Made by a program: the position numbers and the translations under genes. Positions 22,501 through 29,097 of a DNA stretch of 64,000 nt are shown here, piece by piece. The DNA comes from Limnephilus marmoratus. Its lineage: Eukaryota; Arthropoda; Insecta; Trichoptera; Limnephilidae. Location of the stretch: positions 16,324,001 through 16,388,000 of the forward strand of contig OU862919.1 in the NCBI GenBank assembly GCA_917880885.1, given 5' to 3'. Within the stretch, counting starts at the first letter, position 1, and each line of letters opens with the position of its first letter. The notes under the pieces were generated by a model. It was given only the letters and a program-made list of their open reading frames with translations. It was not told the origin of the DNA and ran no database searches.

Positions 22501-25201
22501 AACAGCGTAAACGACATTTTTGTCAAATTACGATTTTAAGGAAAACTGTTCAATGCTGCCTAATACATCAGTGACAAAAATATTGCAGCTCTATCTTATA
22601 TGCCTGACACTTTTTTAGTACCTGTAACTTTTAGGCTGTCTAGGCTGTTGGTCGACAATGTTTCAGTTTAGTCGGTTGGCGTCCATCTGGTAACTAGCGC
22701 AGACGTGTCGGTGGCTAAATGGAAATTCTCGAGTTTTTTTAATTTACTGTTTTGTGTTTGAATATTAGTATAAAAAGTATCGGAAACTAAACGGAAATTC
22801 TTGAGTTTTTTTTAAATTTATTGTTTTGTATTTGAATATTAGTATAAAAAGTAGTAAAAAATTATATCATTTATGCCAATTTATCCCAATTATGTCTGGA
22901 GCCAGTGAGACTATGGCATCCCCAATTTTGGCATGTTGTGAGGCTGAAGGTAGTGGAGAGGGGAAGGGGACGTGGAAAATGTATCTAGCTGTTCTGATCT
23001 AGTTACTAGTTACTAAAATAAAATAAAAATGACATACAAAACAGTTGAGGGATTCCCCATACAACATAAATGAAAAGGATTGCCAACTTTGAAGATTTTA
23101 ATTGCCTAGTTTTTTTATTTAAATTAAAAAAACATGTTACGTAACGCATTGTTCGAACCTCTCCTCCCGCCCCCCGGTAACGCACAGTAACATTTTACAA
23201 GACTCCCAACCCCCAAAGTGCATTTCTTAATACAACGCCCCCTTATGTAACTTATAAACCATTGTAACATGTACTTTTTTTTAGTTATAAGAAGTCTTGC
23301 AAATTTCGATCAATAAAGATATATCATTAATCTTATTACCGTTAAAACAAATTATGACTCCATTAAGACATCACCATCAATCACATTGAAAACCGAATCA
23401 ACATCAAAATCAACATCAAGATTTAATAAAAACAAATTACAAGTTTTTTCAATTTTTTAGCAAATGTCAGCCTGCCCCAACTGCCGCAAGCCTTTACCCC
23501 GCTGCTCAATCTGTCTCCTCCACATGGGCGGAGGGGGTGGCATAGGGCTGACAAGAGGTGGGCCCTCCCCCCCGCCCCCTCCTCTGGCTGTCCCTCTTGT
23601 GGCACAGCCCCTGGCGCCTCCCCCGCCACCCCCACAACCGCTGGCGCTGGCCGCCCAGAGAGGGGCGCACTTCTCGGGATGGTTCACTTGGTGCCAGTCC
23701 TGCAGGCACGGAGGCCATGCACAGCATCTGTTGAGCTGGTTCAAGTAAGTCCTTATTATCTACCTGTCTTTTTCAAGGTCGTCTGTTCACAGAACTAGTT
23801 AGATTCTTAAGTGCCCGTTCAGCATTGGTATAGTTAAGCTGGTTTGAAGCCTGGTGTAAGCCATTTTGACCATTTTACCAATGCCGCGGTATTGAGTCAA
23901 GGTTATCACTATTTGTGAGAACAGCAGTGTTTTTTTTTACCTTAGCTCCACACAGGAGGCCCTGAGGAAAATAATTCCCCTCCGGGCCTATGTCATCTTT
24001 GGGGATGCTGTGTGGAGGGTCTTTTGTGGCAAGGAAGGAGATAAAGTTCTGGTAAGGAAAAAGGAAGGGTAGGAATCTGGGGGTCAGTGCCTCCAGGAGT
24101 GACGGACATATGTATCCATCCCTCCCACTGCGGTGCAAGGTGATGTTCCGAGAGAGTCCTGCTGGAGAAGTCAAAAGGTCTCCCTCAGCCAGTCTCTCCC
24201 GATCCAGCCTGCCACGCAGCCGGTGGCCAGATGCATTCTTCTAAACTTTTTTTGTAGAAATTTATAGTTTACATCAGTGCTCCACAACCAGTGTGCTGTG
24301 AGCCGTATATAGGTGTGACACGGTCAAATACACAATGAAAATTTATTTGGTTACAATATTGTCAATTTTTCAAAATATAGTACAAGTAACTAAATTATTT
24401 ATTTGAAATTCAAATAGGTACAATACAGATACAATTTATTTATTTACTATGGATCTTTAATAGAGCAGTAGGTATTAATTACTTTTACATTTACATTTCT
24501 TAGTTTTCTTTTCTTCTTCTTTGTGTGCCGTATCAGGTCTCCCTGACGTTGGCGATCACTCTTGAAAATGTCTCTCTGTCTTGTGCTGCCCGGAATAGCT
24601 CCTCCACACTTCTAATGCCGGTCCACTCTCGTATATTACGCAGCCAAGACATTTGTCTCCTACCAGGCCCTCGGCGACCCTCTTTTCGTTTTTAGTTTTC
24701 TTTTAATTATACATATTATTCTATTATTATTTTTTATTAATTTAAATTATATTTTTGTAATTAGATAATGTCTAACAACTTTCAAAGTAATTTTAGAACA
24801 AATAAATAAAAACTTTTAAAGTGCTAATGAGATGCTTGAGCTTGCATGCTCTGTACCAGTTGGTTGATTCTGGGTTCAGTCTTTGCTAGAGCTATCGTTA
24901 AAACCTATTACGCCCCCCCTGACATTTCTCTACGCCCCCCTAGGGGGGCGTGCCCCCCTGGTTGGGAAGTCCTGGTCTAGTGTCTAATCACTCTAGTCAA
25001 TCAACAGCATATTTTTTGATACATATCAGTATCAGTAAGTTCAGTCTTAACATTATCATTTCACACTGTGTTGTTTTCTAATTGAATAATTGTTTTATTC
25101 GCAGGGAGCACACAGAATGTCCTGTCACCTCGTGCACGTGTCGCTGCTTCCTCATCGACTCTGTCTCTAGTCACTCCTTCTTACAAATGTGTGCCGGCTG
25201 A
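4442..25201 (+). CDS. MIOS: GATOR2 subunit MIOS (missing oocyte), 3' part of gene, nine exons
   Basis: MIOS/Mio is a scaffold subunit of GATOR2, the complex that counters GATOR1 and allows amino-acid activation of TORC1 at the lysosome; in Drosophila mio is needed for oocyte maintenance. Nine exons with matching splice phases join to 1,473 nt, 490 codons plus stop. They cover the alpha-solenoid (DRALQLCGWNF, LLDSWHYWSQRALFD) and the C-terminal zinc-binding RING-like module (CNYCGKS, CPNCRKPLPRCSIC, WFTWCQSCRHGGHAQH, CPVTSCTCRC). The N-terminal WD40 propeller is absent, so about half of the gene lies left of the window. Introns range from 84 nt (14866-14949) to 7.2 kb (16257-23460) and are filled with transposons. 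One oddity is a Pro/Gly/Ala-rich insertion in the zinc module. Identity rests on family knowledge; the exon chain is seen directly. Confidence 0.93.
4872..5756 (+). CDS. LINE ORF1 protein, zinc finger plus coiled coil plus RNA-binding domain
   Basis: Intact 294-residue frame. Residues 3-38 hold a PHD-like Cys/His cluster (C3, C6, H11, C14, C35, C38). Residues about 55-130 are Leu/Lys/Glu-rich and look like a coiled coil (LEEKLKKMDKLEAEVIELKK). From about residue 140 an L1-ORF1-like RNA-recognition fold starts with NNIEIFGLTEK and continues through ARPRNVVAKFVNKRKKDEL to GGKLYINDHLTRKN. Such ORF1 proteins bind the element's RNA and form the retrotransposition particle. The frame upstream of Met1 has a stop at 4860-4862 and then Asn-Asp-Cys, so the start could be slightly different. 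Confidence 0.75.
   Translation: MKCMSCKNQMHLSCAKITSAVFRKMSDENRESWMCTICKTGQSPLSSNLKSVDSSILLSEIKKLSSQLHSMNSKLISFEQTIVHNNSTIEDYTNKILVLEEKLKKMDKLEAEVIELKKFIIYLDKTNNDREQQLLINNIEIFGLTEKQDENLASTLIKIASNVGQIIKEDDIEFITRANPRRHSQEEISAAPRDARPRNVVAKFVNKRKKDELIAAIKKKKGVDCKSLGVAGGKLYINDHLTRKNILLLRSAKDFKNVNNYDFLWVRNSKIYLRKNVTSPAILVSAQTLLNNLI
6033..8868 (+). pseudogene. LINE ORF2, endonuclease-reverse transcriptase, one stop and one frameshift
   Basis: The N-terminus (from 6033) is an apurinic-type endonuclease: IIFYQNARGLRSKTNEF, ILISETWL, GGGVAIGI. A TGA at 6294-6296 interrupts it; the frame then continues open through LNVHICCSYLPG to about 6510, where an extra four bases shift the frame just before GDYNMPNVNW. 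From there a 780-residue frame is open to 8868 with FMKGRSTTSNLALF, TDFSKAFDRV, GVPQGSHLGPLLLNIY and FVLYADDMKIF (catalytic YADD) and a C-terminal domain without RNase H. This fits the Jockey/CR1 group. Both lesions are in the endonuclease, so the reverse transcriptase itself is uninterrupted. Confidence 0.85.
9134..9281 (+). CDS. MIOS: MIOS exon
   Basis: After acceptor TTTTTTCTTAG the exon reads (G)CIRGFNSKHPGVKSVLKLDS, then a Gly/Pro-rich linker, LRADFGNMQNTVY and a split Arg codon at donor GTTAGT. Length 148 nt, phase 1 in and 2 out, consistent with both neighbours. The acceptor has a very short host-derived pyrimidine tract because a LINE tail ends at 9115. Confidence 0.85.
9424..10286. 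mobile_element. Pogo/Tigger-type non-autonomous DNA transposon, copy 1
   Basis: Bounded by TA dinucleotides (9424-9425, 10285-10286) and terminal inverted repeats CAGTGAGACCTTCTTAA and, read from the right end, CAGTAAAACCCTCTTAA. CAGT ends flanked by TA are typical of the pogo branch of the Tc1/mariner superfamily. No transposase frame is present. Much of the interior (about 9470-10130) recurs in inverted orientation at 25440-26100 in a second element with related ends. Confidence 0.75.
10287..12156. other. MIOS intron with weak repeat signals
   Basis: No exon is seen. At 10570-10870 there is a stretch starting with GAACCCAGTATTGCTCGGG and containing GGGGTTGCCCGGGC, resembling a dispersed repeat seen in other fragments here. 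At 11054-11692 the ends share ACCATAGACAT in inverted orientation (near 11058 and 11680), so a MITE-like element is possible. The last part (11876-12010) is a diffuse run of AACGAA/AACAAA words. The exon acceptor is at 12156. Confidence 0.35.
12157..12340 (+). CDS. MIOS: MIOS exon
   Basis: Reads (R)SEDRDRALQLCGWNFDRDSA, then SLTAFLERLETEKAYTRAAA and ISVFNMKLRTAIDILNRGAEK before donor GTAATT. Length 184 nt: one base completes the split Arg codon, then 61 codons, phase 0 out. The repeated short amphipathic helices fit the alpha-solenoid of GATOR2 scaffolds. Confidence 0.92.
12341..12886. other. MIOS intron, nothing recognised
   Basis: AT-rich intron of 546 nt ending in the acceptor CTTCTATTGCAG. 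No mobile element or RNA gene is seen. Confidence 0.5.
12887..13063 (+). CDS. MIOS: MIOS exon
   Basis: Reads IPQNSTLSIIAMALSGYSDT, then PGSVWRQLCSANRINLTDPY and IRAMFAFLTAETGSLDIVL, between TTGCAG and GTAAGA. Exactly 59 codons, phase 0 at both ends. The DPYIRAMFAFLT segment is strongly characteristic of MIOS. Confidence 0.93.
13064..13810. other. MIOS intron, dispersed repeat-like sequence
   Basis: No exon. The part at 13500-13600 (CGGCGACAGTCGACACACTT and following) resembles the short piece at 12055-12095, suggesting a dispersed repeat, but no ends could be defined. Confidence 0.3.
13856..13900 (-). ncRNA. Hammerhead ribozyme-like motif (left arm)
   Basis: Exact reverse-complement copy of the motif in the right arm of the inverted repeat, so the same helices and core are present on the minus strand. 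Transcripts from either strand would contain one motif in sense orientation. Confidence 0.5.
13951..13995 (+). ncRNA. Hammerhead ribozyme-like motif (right arm)
   Basis: In order: stem I 5' strand AAAACC; core CTGAGGA; stem II GTCAGC-TTT-GCTGAC; core GAA; stem III ACATGT, a self-complementary hexamer; C at 13989 as the expected cleavage base; stem I 3' strand GGTTTT. The core fits the CUGANGA...GAAA hammerhead pattern except for one extra A between CTGAGGA and stem II. A stem III with no loop implies a minimal type active as a dimer, as known for retroelement hammerheads. Activity is untested. Confidence 0.55.
14041..14726. other. MIOS intron, nothing recognised
   Basis: AT-rich sequence after the inverted repeat, ending in acceptor TTTCTATTTCAG. 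No further element could be defined. Confidence 0.4.
14727..14865 (+). CDS. MIOS: MIOS exon
   Basis: Reads SETGMSVDDKVAFALTFLSD, then SKLVDFITQLTVKLIEEGNL and AGMLLT plus a split Gly. Length 139 nt, phase 0 in, phase 1 out. The next intron is only 84 nt, has no stop in this frame and is a multiple of three, so its retention would add 28 residues without breaking the protein. Confidence 0.92.
14950..15088 (+). CDS. MIOS: MIOS exon
   Basis: Reads (G)TNIEGVNLLQQYLDMTGDVQ, then SVSLIAARSFQPELTREPQV and QEWIS plus a split Ser. Length 139 nt, phase 1 in, phase 2 out, donor GTTAGT. TGDVQ followed by an LxRxxxVQEWI-type stretch is typical of the family just before the zinc module. Confidence 0.92.
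15089..16045. other. MIOS intron, nothing recognised
   Basis: AT-rich intron of 957 nt. A short inverted pair TCGAGTGTCA / TGACACTCGA style sequence occurs near 15925-15945. No element boundaries or coding sequence could be supported. Confidence 0.4.
16046..16256 (+). CDS. MIOS: MIOS exon, first zinc-ligand pair
   Basis: Reads (S)YRNLLDSWHYWSQRALFDIA, later PPHQVYVACNYCGKSISAYM and GLSRTKNTFARIAATNNKLK, between TTTCTAG and GTTCGT. Length 211 nt, phase 2 in, phase 0 out. CNYC supplies the first zinc ligands of the C-terminal RING-like module. Confidence 0.93.
16298..16405 (+). repeat. Short tandem repeat, about 2.5 units of ~40 bp
   Basis: Units begin TTATTTTATGTTGCC and contain TATGAAATAATAATG; they start near 16298 and 16337, with a partial diverged unit at 16379. 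A second pair of ~42-bp units (AATTCTAATAATAAACATAC) follows at 16450-16520. Both are intronic and probably replication-slippage products. Confidence 0.7.
16700..16860 (+). repeat. Dispersed repeat, GTACCCGGCATGCGTTGCAA family
   Basis: Starts TAGCTGGTACCCGGCATGCG and continues CCATTCAAAGAAA, then GCATGTCCTTTCCCGTG. The same order is found at 29641-29830. Neither copy shows coding potential beyond low-complexity proline/arginine frames. Class is unknown. Confidence 0.6.
16861..18357. other. MIOS intron, weak hAT-like traces
   Basis: No exon. At 17376 CAGAGGCGGCCCGTGAC resembles a hAT terminus, but no convincing partner end was found (GCCGCCCCGGTG near 17960 is only partly complementary). The rest is AT-rich and unassigned. 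Confidence 0.3.
18358..18402. repeat. 16-bp inverted repeat beside Penelope 3' end
   Basis: AATTTTTTAACTTTAG (18358-18373) and its exact reverse complement (18387-18402) are separated by 13 bp. They directly abut the end of the Penelope fragment, so they may be part of its terminus or of the target site. Confidence 0.65.
18405..19463 (-). pseudogene. Penelope-like element fragment: reverse transcriptase end plus GIY-YIG endonuclease
   Basis: A 345-codon open frame (19448 to 18411) begins just before the reverse transcriptase catalytic box RYVDDIFCIW and ends in a GIY-YIG endonuclease with SGVYKLNCNDC, FYIGRTYRNFEIRVKEH and a downstream H...F...LE stretch. Penelope elements use this endonuclease instead of the AP-type one. 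The frame is uninterrupted but the N-terminal two thirds of the reverse transcriptase are gone: a stop lies just upstream and the sequence meets an RTE element near 19490. The end at 18405 touches a 16-bp inverted repeat. Confidence 0.88.
19502..21193 (+). CDS. RTE-clade reverse transcriptase, intact 563-codon frame
   Basis: Uninterrupted from ATG to TAG. Motifs in order: EEVVGAIKSLHNNKSPGTDN, WNCGIICPLHKKGD, NYRGITLLNISYKILS, GFRKGKSTTDQIFSLRQ, YHLFIDFKAAYDTVNR (catalytic Asp), GLRQGDALACILFNLALE, LLAYADDIDIIARS (catalytic ADD), YLGTMV, and the C-terminal TGRLRWAGHIQRM with GRPKLRWLDGV. This is a standard RTE/BovB-like layout without RNase H. The first Met is arbitrary because the upstream endonuclease is lost by truncation. 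The absence of any stop or frameshift in 1.7 kb suggests recent insertion. Confidence 0.88.
   Translation: MCYDSEGNILNEKSRILNRWVEYFDALLNGSVDESVGENLTRDGNITDGGTNDDDNVEPPPTLEEVVGAIKSLHNNKSPGTDNISAELFKYGGENLQVHIYTIIKSIWCSETLPSEWNCGIICPLHKKGDPMNCSNYRGITLLNISYKILSNVLCGRLMKYSDGIIGQYQTGFRKGKSTTDQIFSLRQILEKTIEFNVDTYHLFIDFKAAYDTVNRERLYRALDEFNIPRKLVNLVRLTMSNVECRVRIQQDLSDTLKTFNGLRQGDALACILFNLALEKAIRNAGIQTTGHIFNKSVQLLAYADDIDIIARSEYELKSAFKSLATSARNMGLVINEGKTKYMPVHGRQKPPSIQIDNYTFETVNEFVYLGTMVTNDNNVSSEIKRRIVAANRYYFGLQKHMKSRHLTRRTKVLLYKTLIRPVLMYGSECWTISKGDEGALESFERKVLRRIYGPVCDNGEWRIRYNQELYDLYEDPNISKEIKTGRLRWAGHIQRMSEGDIPKRIMDGAPGGRRRVGRPKLRWLDGVVKDASTIGIRNWRNAAQHRQSWRQALLEAKTRPGL
19502..21240 (+). mobile_element. 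RTE-type LINE, 5'-truncated, open reverse transcriptase
   Basis: Consists of a reverse transcriptase frame (19502-21193) followed by a (GAT)n/(ATG)n microsatellite tail at 21200-21217, as usual for RTE elements. The endonuclease half is missing, so the copy is 5' truncated. It lies head-to-head with the Penelope fragment ending near 19463. Confidence 0.85.
21241..23460. other. MIOS intron with tandem duplication and MITE-like repeat
   Basis: No exon. A two-unit tandem duplication of 72 bp lies at 22715-22858 (unit contains GGAAATTCT and GAATATTAGTATAAAAAGTA). At 23060-23260 a repeat beginning AAAGGATTGCCAACTT and containing CATGTTACGTAACGC plus C-rich runs recurs at 32220-32405. The exon acceptor TTTTTTAG ends at 23460. 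Confidence 0.5.
23461..23744 (+). CDS. MIOS: MIOS exon with zinc ligands and Pro-rich insertion
   Basis: Begins QMSACPNCRKPLPRCSICLL, then a Gly-rich and Pro/Ala/Leu-rich run of about 45 residues, then GAHFSGWFTWCQSCRHGGHA and QHLLSWFK. Length 284 nt, phase 0 in, phase 2 out, donor GTAAGT. The Cys pairs and HGGH box are the RING-like zinc sites. The insertion (about 23526-23660) is C-rich, unlike the AT-rich surroundings. Confidence 0.93.
23930..24238 (-). repeat. Dispersed retroelement 3'-tail family, copy 1
   Basis: Read on the minus strand it contains CACCGCAGTGGGAGGGATGG, AAAGATGACATAGGCCC, then CCTCCTGTGTGGAGCTAAGG and a poly(A)-like end at 23930-23940. Related copies lie at 29935-30140, 35545-35970, 41640-42112 and, joined to reverse-transcriptase coding sequence, 46870-47340. 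Confidence 0.75.
24274..24975. mobile_element. Possible hAT-like element with nested RTE fragment
   Basis: Left end CAGTGCTCCACAACCAGTGT and right end, read inward, CCAGGACTTCCCAACCAGGG show the CCAACCAG-type subterminal sequence of hAT elements. Flanking 8-mers match poorly, so the boundaries are uncertain. Inside, 24530-24690 on the minus strand decodes to GRRQMSWLRNIREWTGIRSV, then EELFRAAQDRETF, a short C-terminal piece of an RTE-type reverse transcriptase, presumably inserted later. Confidence 0.5.
25105..25201 (+). CDS. MIOS: MIOS terminal exon
   Basis: Reads (K)EHTECPVTSCTCRCFLIDSV, then SSHSFLQMCAG and TGA at 25199-25201, after acceptor TTCGCAG. CPVTSCTCRC gives the last zinc ligands. 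Length 97 nt, phase 2 in. No AATAAA occurs in the first few hundred bases after the stop, so the polyadenylation site is unknown. Confidence 0.92.
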
Positions 25202-25373
25202 TAATATATGTATACCTTACTGACAACTTGCCTCGCCACTCGCCATTGCACTGCCAACCCAACAGAACTGCCGTGCACTAATTTTACTGTTGTACTGTTA
25301 CTTTTGTTACCTCAATACATAATATATGCAATCTCTTATTTTTTAACATAATATAATATAAGTATTTTCAAAA

Positions 25374-26363
25374 TACAGTACAACCCTCTTATAAGGTTGC
25401 CAAATAAGAAGGATTCTGTTTAAGAATTTTTGCTTTTTCTACTACTTTTAACCCCTCCGAATTTTCGCGAATATTCGCTTGAGATGTCTCAAACGAAATG
25501 ACATTTTACGAAAACTTTGTGTTATTACAGCTTCACAATTAAAGCTCTATAAATGAAACATTTCTTAACGTAGTCGAATAGTTAAAACTGTTTTAAAAAG
25601 GTTACAAAATAAGCTTTCGAATTATTGTATTACAAATAAATATTAACATTTGTAAATATTAAAATTTAGGATGCAAACATTAAAAAATGTAAAAATGACT
25701 CACGTGATATTTTTATATAAAAACGGTACTAAAATCACAGATTATGTAAACAACAATACTTATTCCATTGTATAAATGTATAATAAACACTTTTATCACC
25801 TTACTTTTTTATCATTTCATATAAAAATATTTAATAAAACTTAACAATGTCGAGCGGGGTCGAGCCGCCGGTCCAAAATTTGGCCGGAAAAATTATGTGT
25901 CAGATTGCGCGAATGACAGAATATTCTTGTTATGTATTTCTATGGACAACTTAAATAGAGATGTACAGCTTGTTCCACTATCGACCTTTTACTTTTTGTT
26001 TTTGGGATGTCACTAAAAGAATAACGGAGTTATAACGGTTTCTATGGAGACACGCGTTGACGTATAAACACGCATATATCTGCTTAAGTTGGTGACCGGT
26101 TAATATGGTATTTTCACTGTTTTTTTATTGGTTAAAATTGGTGGTATTTTTTATTTTATTTTTATGTTAAAGAATTTTTAACATCGTAATGACATTTGTA
26201 GCCGGTTTGAACCATTTAGAAATGTTCTTAAAATTAGTATTACGAAAGAAAATATTCAAATGACACATTTACAATGAATGATCAGAATTAGAAAATATAT
26301 TTCTCGAGATAAAAAGTCTTATTATTTTTGATCCCCTCAAAAACCTTATAAGGGGGTTTCACA
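25374..26363. mobile_element. Pogo/Tigger-type non-autonomous DNA transposon, copy 2
   Basis: Left end ACAGTACAACCCTCTTATAA; the right end read inward is TTGTGAAACCCCCTTATAAG, both continuing GGTT. The interior 25440-26100 is the reverse complement of the interior of the 9424-10286 element at roughly 80-90% by eye. No transposase frame remains. It lies just 3' of MIOS and could supply the transcript end. Confidence 0.7.
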
Positions 26364-26526
26364 ATTCTGTTCCTATTTTATCTTACGTCCTTTTGTAATG
26401 AAATTTCATCTAAAAATCAGTCTGTATTCATTTAAAAAAATTATCTTTATCTTCCGTACTTTAACGATTTAAGCTTGTATTTGTTGTGCATAATATTTTG
26501 AAATTGCCTTTTTTTATGAACCTACT

Positions 26527-26664
26527 ATACAGGGTGTTATGGGACATACTTGGCGTAAAAAAAAACTCACCGGAGATCAATATTTCATTTATATTTTTTA
26601 TTCCAAATAATGTCAGGAATCGCTGGTTAAAGTAAATCAATTATGTCCCTTAACACCCTGTATA
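26527..26664. mobile_element. Mariner-type MITE
   Basis: About 137 bp. Left end TACAGGGTGTTATGGGACAT and right end, read inward, TACAGGGTGTTAAGGGACAT, differ at one position. The ends resemble those of the larger mariner-like element that starts 165 bp downstream. Confidence 0.75.
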
Positions 26665-26937
26665 TTTTCATATACCTCTGCATCATGAACTTATGTATTT
26701 GTTTGTTAATAAAATGCATTATGTATAACATTTTTTTTATATTCAATTTGGAGTTTTCTACCTTCGTTATTACATTCCTTTACTTATAATTTTATATTAT
26801 TTTGAAGTGAAAAATTAATACTATGTATATACAGGGTGTCCCAAAAGAAAGTTGATATTTAGTGAATCGATTTAAAAAAAAGTAAGGGTTCTATCGAAAA
26901 AATGTTTATTAAATACTAAAATTCACAATTTGGGAAT

Positions 26938-27700
26938 TTATTTCTGAAAAATAATATTGTTCAAATGTAAACCCTCACGTTCGCGGCATTCATTTACTCG
27001 AAGAGTAAAATTTCTTATGACGGCTTGCCATGTAGGCTTCGTGATGGCTGCCATTTCATGACGGATATTTTCTTTTAATTGCATCAGGGAGGTCGGATTT
27101 TTGGCGTATACTTTAGATTTGAGATAACCCCACAGGAAAAAGTCCATAGGGGTTAGGTCAGGACCACGAGGAGGCCAATTTATGTCACCTCTCCTGGAGA
27201 TCAATTTGCCAGGGAAAATTTCACGAACTCATGGCAGAGACGTATTGGACGTATGTAATGTTGCTCCGTCTTGCTGGAACCATGTTCTTTGGTTATAGCC
27301 AGTAAGTTTGTAGGGGTGCAGCATTAGGTCTTTGTGCAAAATGCTGGGTAACTATGATCTATGCACATTTAAAGCACTTGCGTGCTTCCGAATCGAAAAG
27401 TTTGAGTCGTCACGAAAAGACTGATAAACACTCTCTACGTTTTCTACCCCCGGATTTTGGTTTTGCCAGCGTTGTACCGATCTCTTCAAACTTTTTGAGC
27501 CATTTTCGAATGAGAGGAATGCTTCGCGCCTCATTGAATTGACGAAAACCTCAAATATTGTAGAATCTTCTACGCGCTACAGTCGCCGAATCACCATTTT
27601 TATAAATCTCATGCAAGCGCAGTTGCTTCCGAGAAATGCTTCATTGTGACTAAATTCCCAAGAGCCAGACTACTGATTGACATACCCTCCGCGCCCCTCG
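26938..27700 (-). pseudogene. Mariner/IS630-type transposase, decayed
   Basis: Minus-strand pieces in order: FSIRKHASALNVHRS (helix-turn-helix region, about 27352-27400), TWFQQDGATLHT (central catalytic Asp box, about 27255-27290), then ISRRGDINWPPRGPDLTPMD and FFLWGYLKSKVYAKNP (C-terminal catalytic region, from 27204) to the stop at 26938. The frame changes between the pieces, so no full protein can be made. The WPPRGPDLTPMDFFLWGYL string is typical of insect mariner-like elements. Confidence 0.8.
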
Positions 27701-27744
27701 GAAAAGTTGCGTTCACACAGAAAGCAAAACAAATATTAACAGAA

Positions 27745-28816
27745 TAATTTCGGTTTACGGAAGGTCTTCCAAAATTATTTTTTTTTTTTTTATATACTAA
27801 TTATGGGCCGGAAAATCCAAAACTGAAAGAATTTTTTTTCGGAAAGCAATATTAACAAAGTTACACGACTTTAAAATTTTCTATAGGCACACATGAAAAT
27901 CGACATATTGGAAGTATTATGACAGTTTAAAGTCATAGATAAACTAGAAAAATGTTTTACCACACAAAATTAAATGTTACCATGCAATAATATCATCAAA
28001 CATACCTTATAAATCGACGAAGTATGAAAATTCGTAGTCTTAAAAATGCGTAACCTAACCTAACGCTAGGTTTGTGTAACATGGTTTGTGCCCCTTTATA
28101 CCGCCTGCTCGCGTCCCTAACCTAACCTAACCTAACGCTAGGTTTGTGTAACATGGTTTGTGCCCCTTTATACCGCCTGCTCGCGTCACGGCAAAAAAAC
28201 ATCCCTGTTTTCAAGTAGTTTAGCGGCTACGCTAGGTTTGTGTAACATGGTTTGTGCCCCTTTATACCGCCTGCTCGCGTCACGGCAAAAACATCCCTGT
28301 TTTCAAGTAGTTTAGCGGCTACGCTAGGTTTGTGTAACATGGTTTGTGCCCCTTTATACCGCCTGCTCGCGTCAATTTTAAAAAACAGCCTACGTTTTCA
28401 AGTAGTTTAACGGCTACGCTAGGTTTGTGTCACATGGTTTGTGCCCCTTTATACCGCCTGCTCGCGTCAATTTAAAAAAATATCCCTGTTTTCAAGTAGT
28501 TTAGCGTTTACGCCATAAATATACAAACCACCCGTTTACGCCTAAAGTGAGTAAAATTTATAAAAAATAATTACTTAAGTTAGTTATTGATATGGCAACA
28601 CTTAATTTTATGTGGCTGTTTCTATGACTTTAAACTGTCATAATACTTCCAATATGTCGATTTTCATGTATGCGTATAGAAAATTTTAAAGTCGTGTAAC
28701 TTTGTTAATATTGCTTTCCGAAAAAAAATTCTTTCGGATTCGGATTCTCCAGCCAATAGTTAGTATAAAAAAAAAAAGTTTTATTATTTTGGAAGACCTT
28801 CCGTAAACCGAAATTA
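27745..28816. mobile_element. Long-TIR non-autonomous element carrying minisatellite
   Basis: Arms of about 195 bp (27745-27938 and 28622-28816) are imperfect reverse complements, sharing CGGTTTACGGAAGGTCTTCC, GCAATATTAACAAAGTTACA and GACAGTTTAAAGTCATAGA. They enclose five tandem copies of a ~93-bp unit. No coding sequence. Arm sequence recurs, without the minisatellite, as a direct pair at 59968-60310. Confidence 0.8.
28064..28515 (+). repeat. ~93-bp minisatellite, five units
   Basis: Units start CGCTAGGTTTGTGTAACATG at 28064, 28136, 28230, 28322 and 28417 (spacing 72, 94, 92, 95) and contain GTGCCCCTTTATACCGCCTG, CTCGCGTCA and TTTTCAAGTAGTTTAGCGGC. A CCTAA tract of four units at 28115-28134 sits between the first two. 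The same unit occurs at 34445-34550 (reverse), as diverged copies at 33555-33715, and at 63817-64000. Confidence 0.92.
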
Positions 28817-28943
28817 AGCCATATTAACTTTCTTTTGGGACACCCTGTATATACTTTTGCCATTATTTACTACCTGCTTTGTATATTATTCACTTCTTCA
28901 CAAATCTAAATTTATATGTACCTCTTCATTGAGAGACAAAGTG

Positions 28944-29097
28944 CAGTGAAACCCGCTTAAGAAGTTTTCATTCTTTTCAGAAGTTTGGTTTTTTCGGTCT
29001 CTTGGAGACTATATGGCCCAATTTATTCTGCATATAAGATTTTCCACTTAAGAAGTTTTTTCCCGTCCCTTGGAAAACTTCTTAAGAGAGTTTCACT
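28944..29097. mobile_element. Small pogo-type MITE
   Basis: Ends CAGTGAAACCCGCTTAAGAA and, from the right, AAGTGAAACTCTCTTAAGAA. The inside repeats AGAAGTTTTx3-like sequence found in the termini of the 9424-10286 element, so it is probably an internal deletion of that family. Confidence 0.65.

Larger units (their letters stand above)
26829..28850 (-). mobile_element. Mariner-like transposon with perfect 25-bp TIRs
   Basis: Bases 26829-26853 and 28826-28850 are exact reverse complements beginning ATACAGGGTGTCCCAAAAGA; TA flanks fit mariner insertion. The left half carries a decayed transposase on the minus strand. The right half is occupied by a separate long-TIR element with a minisatellite (27745-28816). 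Exact TIRs with a broken transposase suggest mobilisation in trans or recent arrival. Confidence 0.8.

Noticed and set aside
23457..23748. Long frames on the minus strand opposite the MIOS exon
   Set aside because: Shadow of the C-rich coding insertion in the MIOS exon; the + strand exon has conserved zinc ligands and correct splice sites.
24274..24975. Firm hAT assignment with duplication
   Set aside because: Subterminal similarity is suggestive but flanking 8-mers agree at only about half of the positions, so only a tentative call was kept.
28115..28134. Telomere
   Set aside because: Only four CCTAA units, embedded between transposon sequences with genes on both sides.
28064..28515. CRISPR-like repeat array
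   Set aside because: Units of 92-95 bp are repeated head to tail with no unique spacers, in a eukaryotic transposon context. It is a minisatellite.
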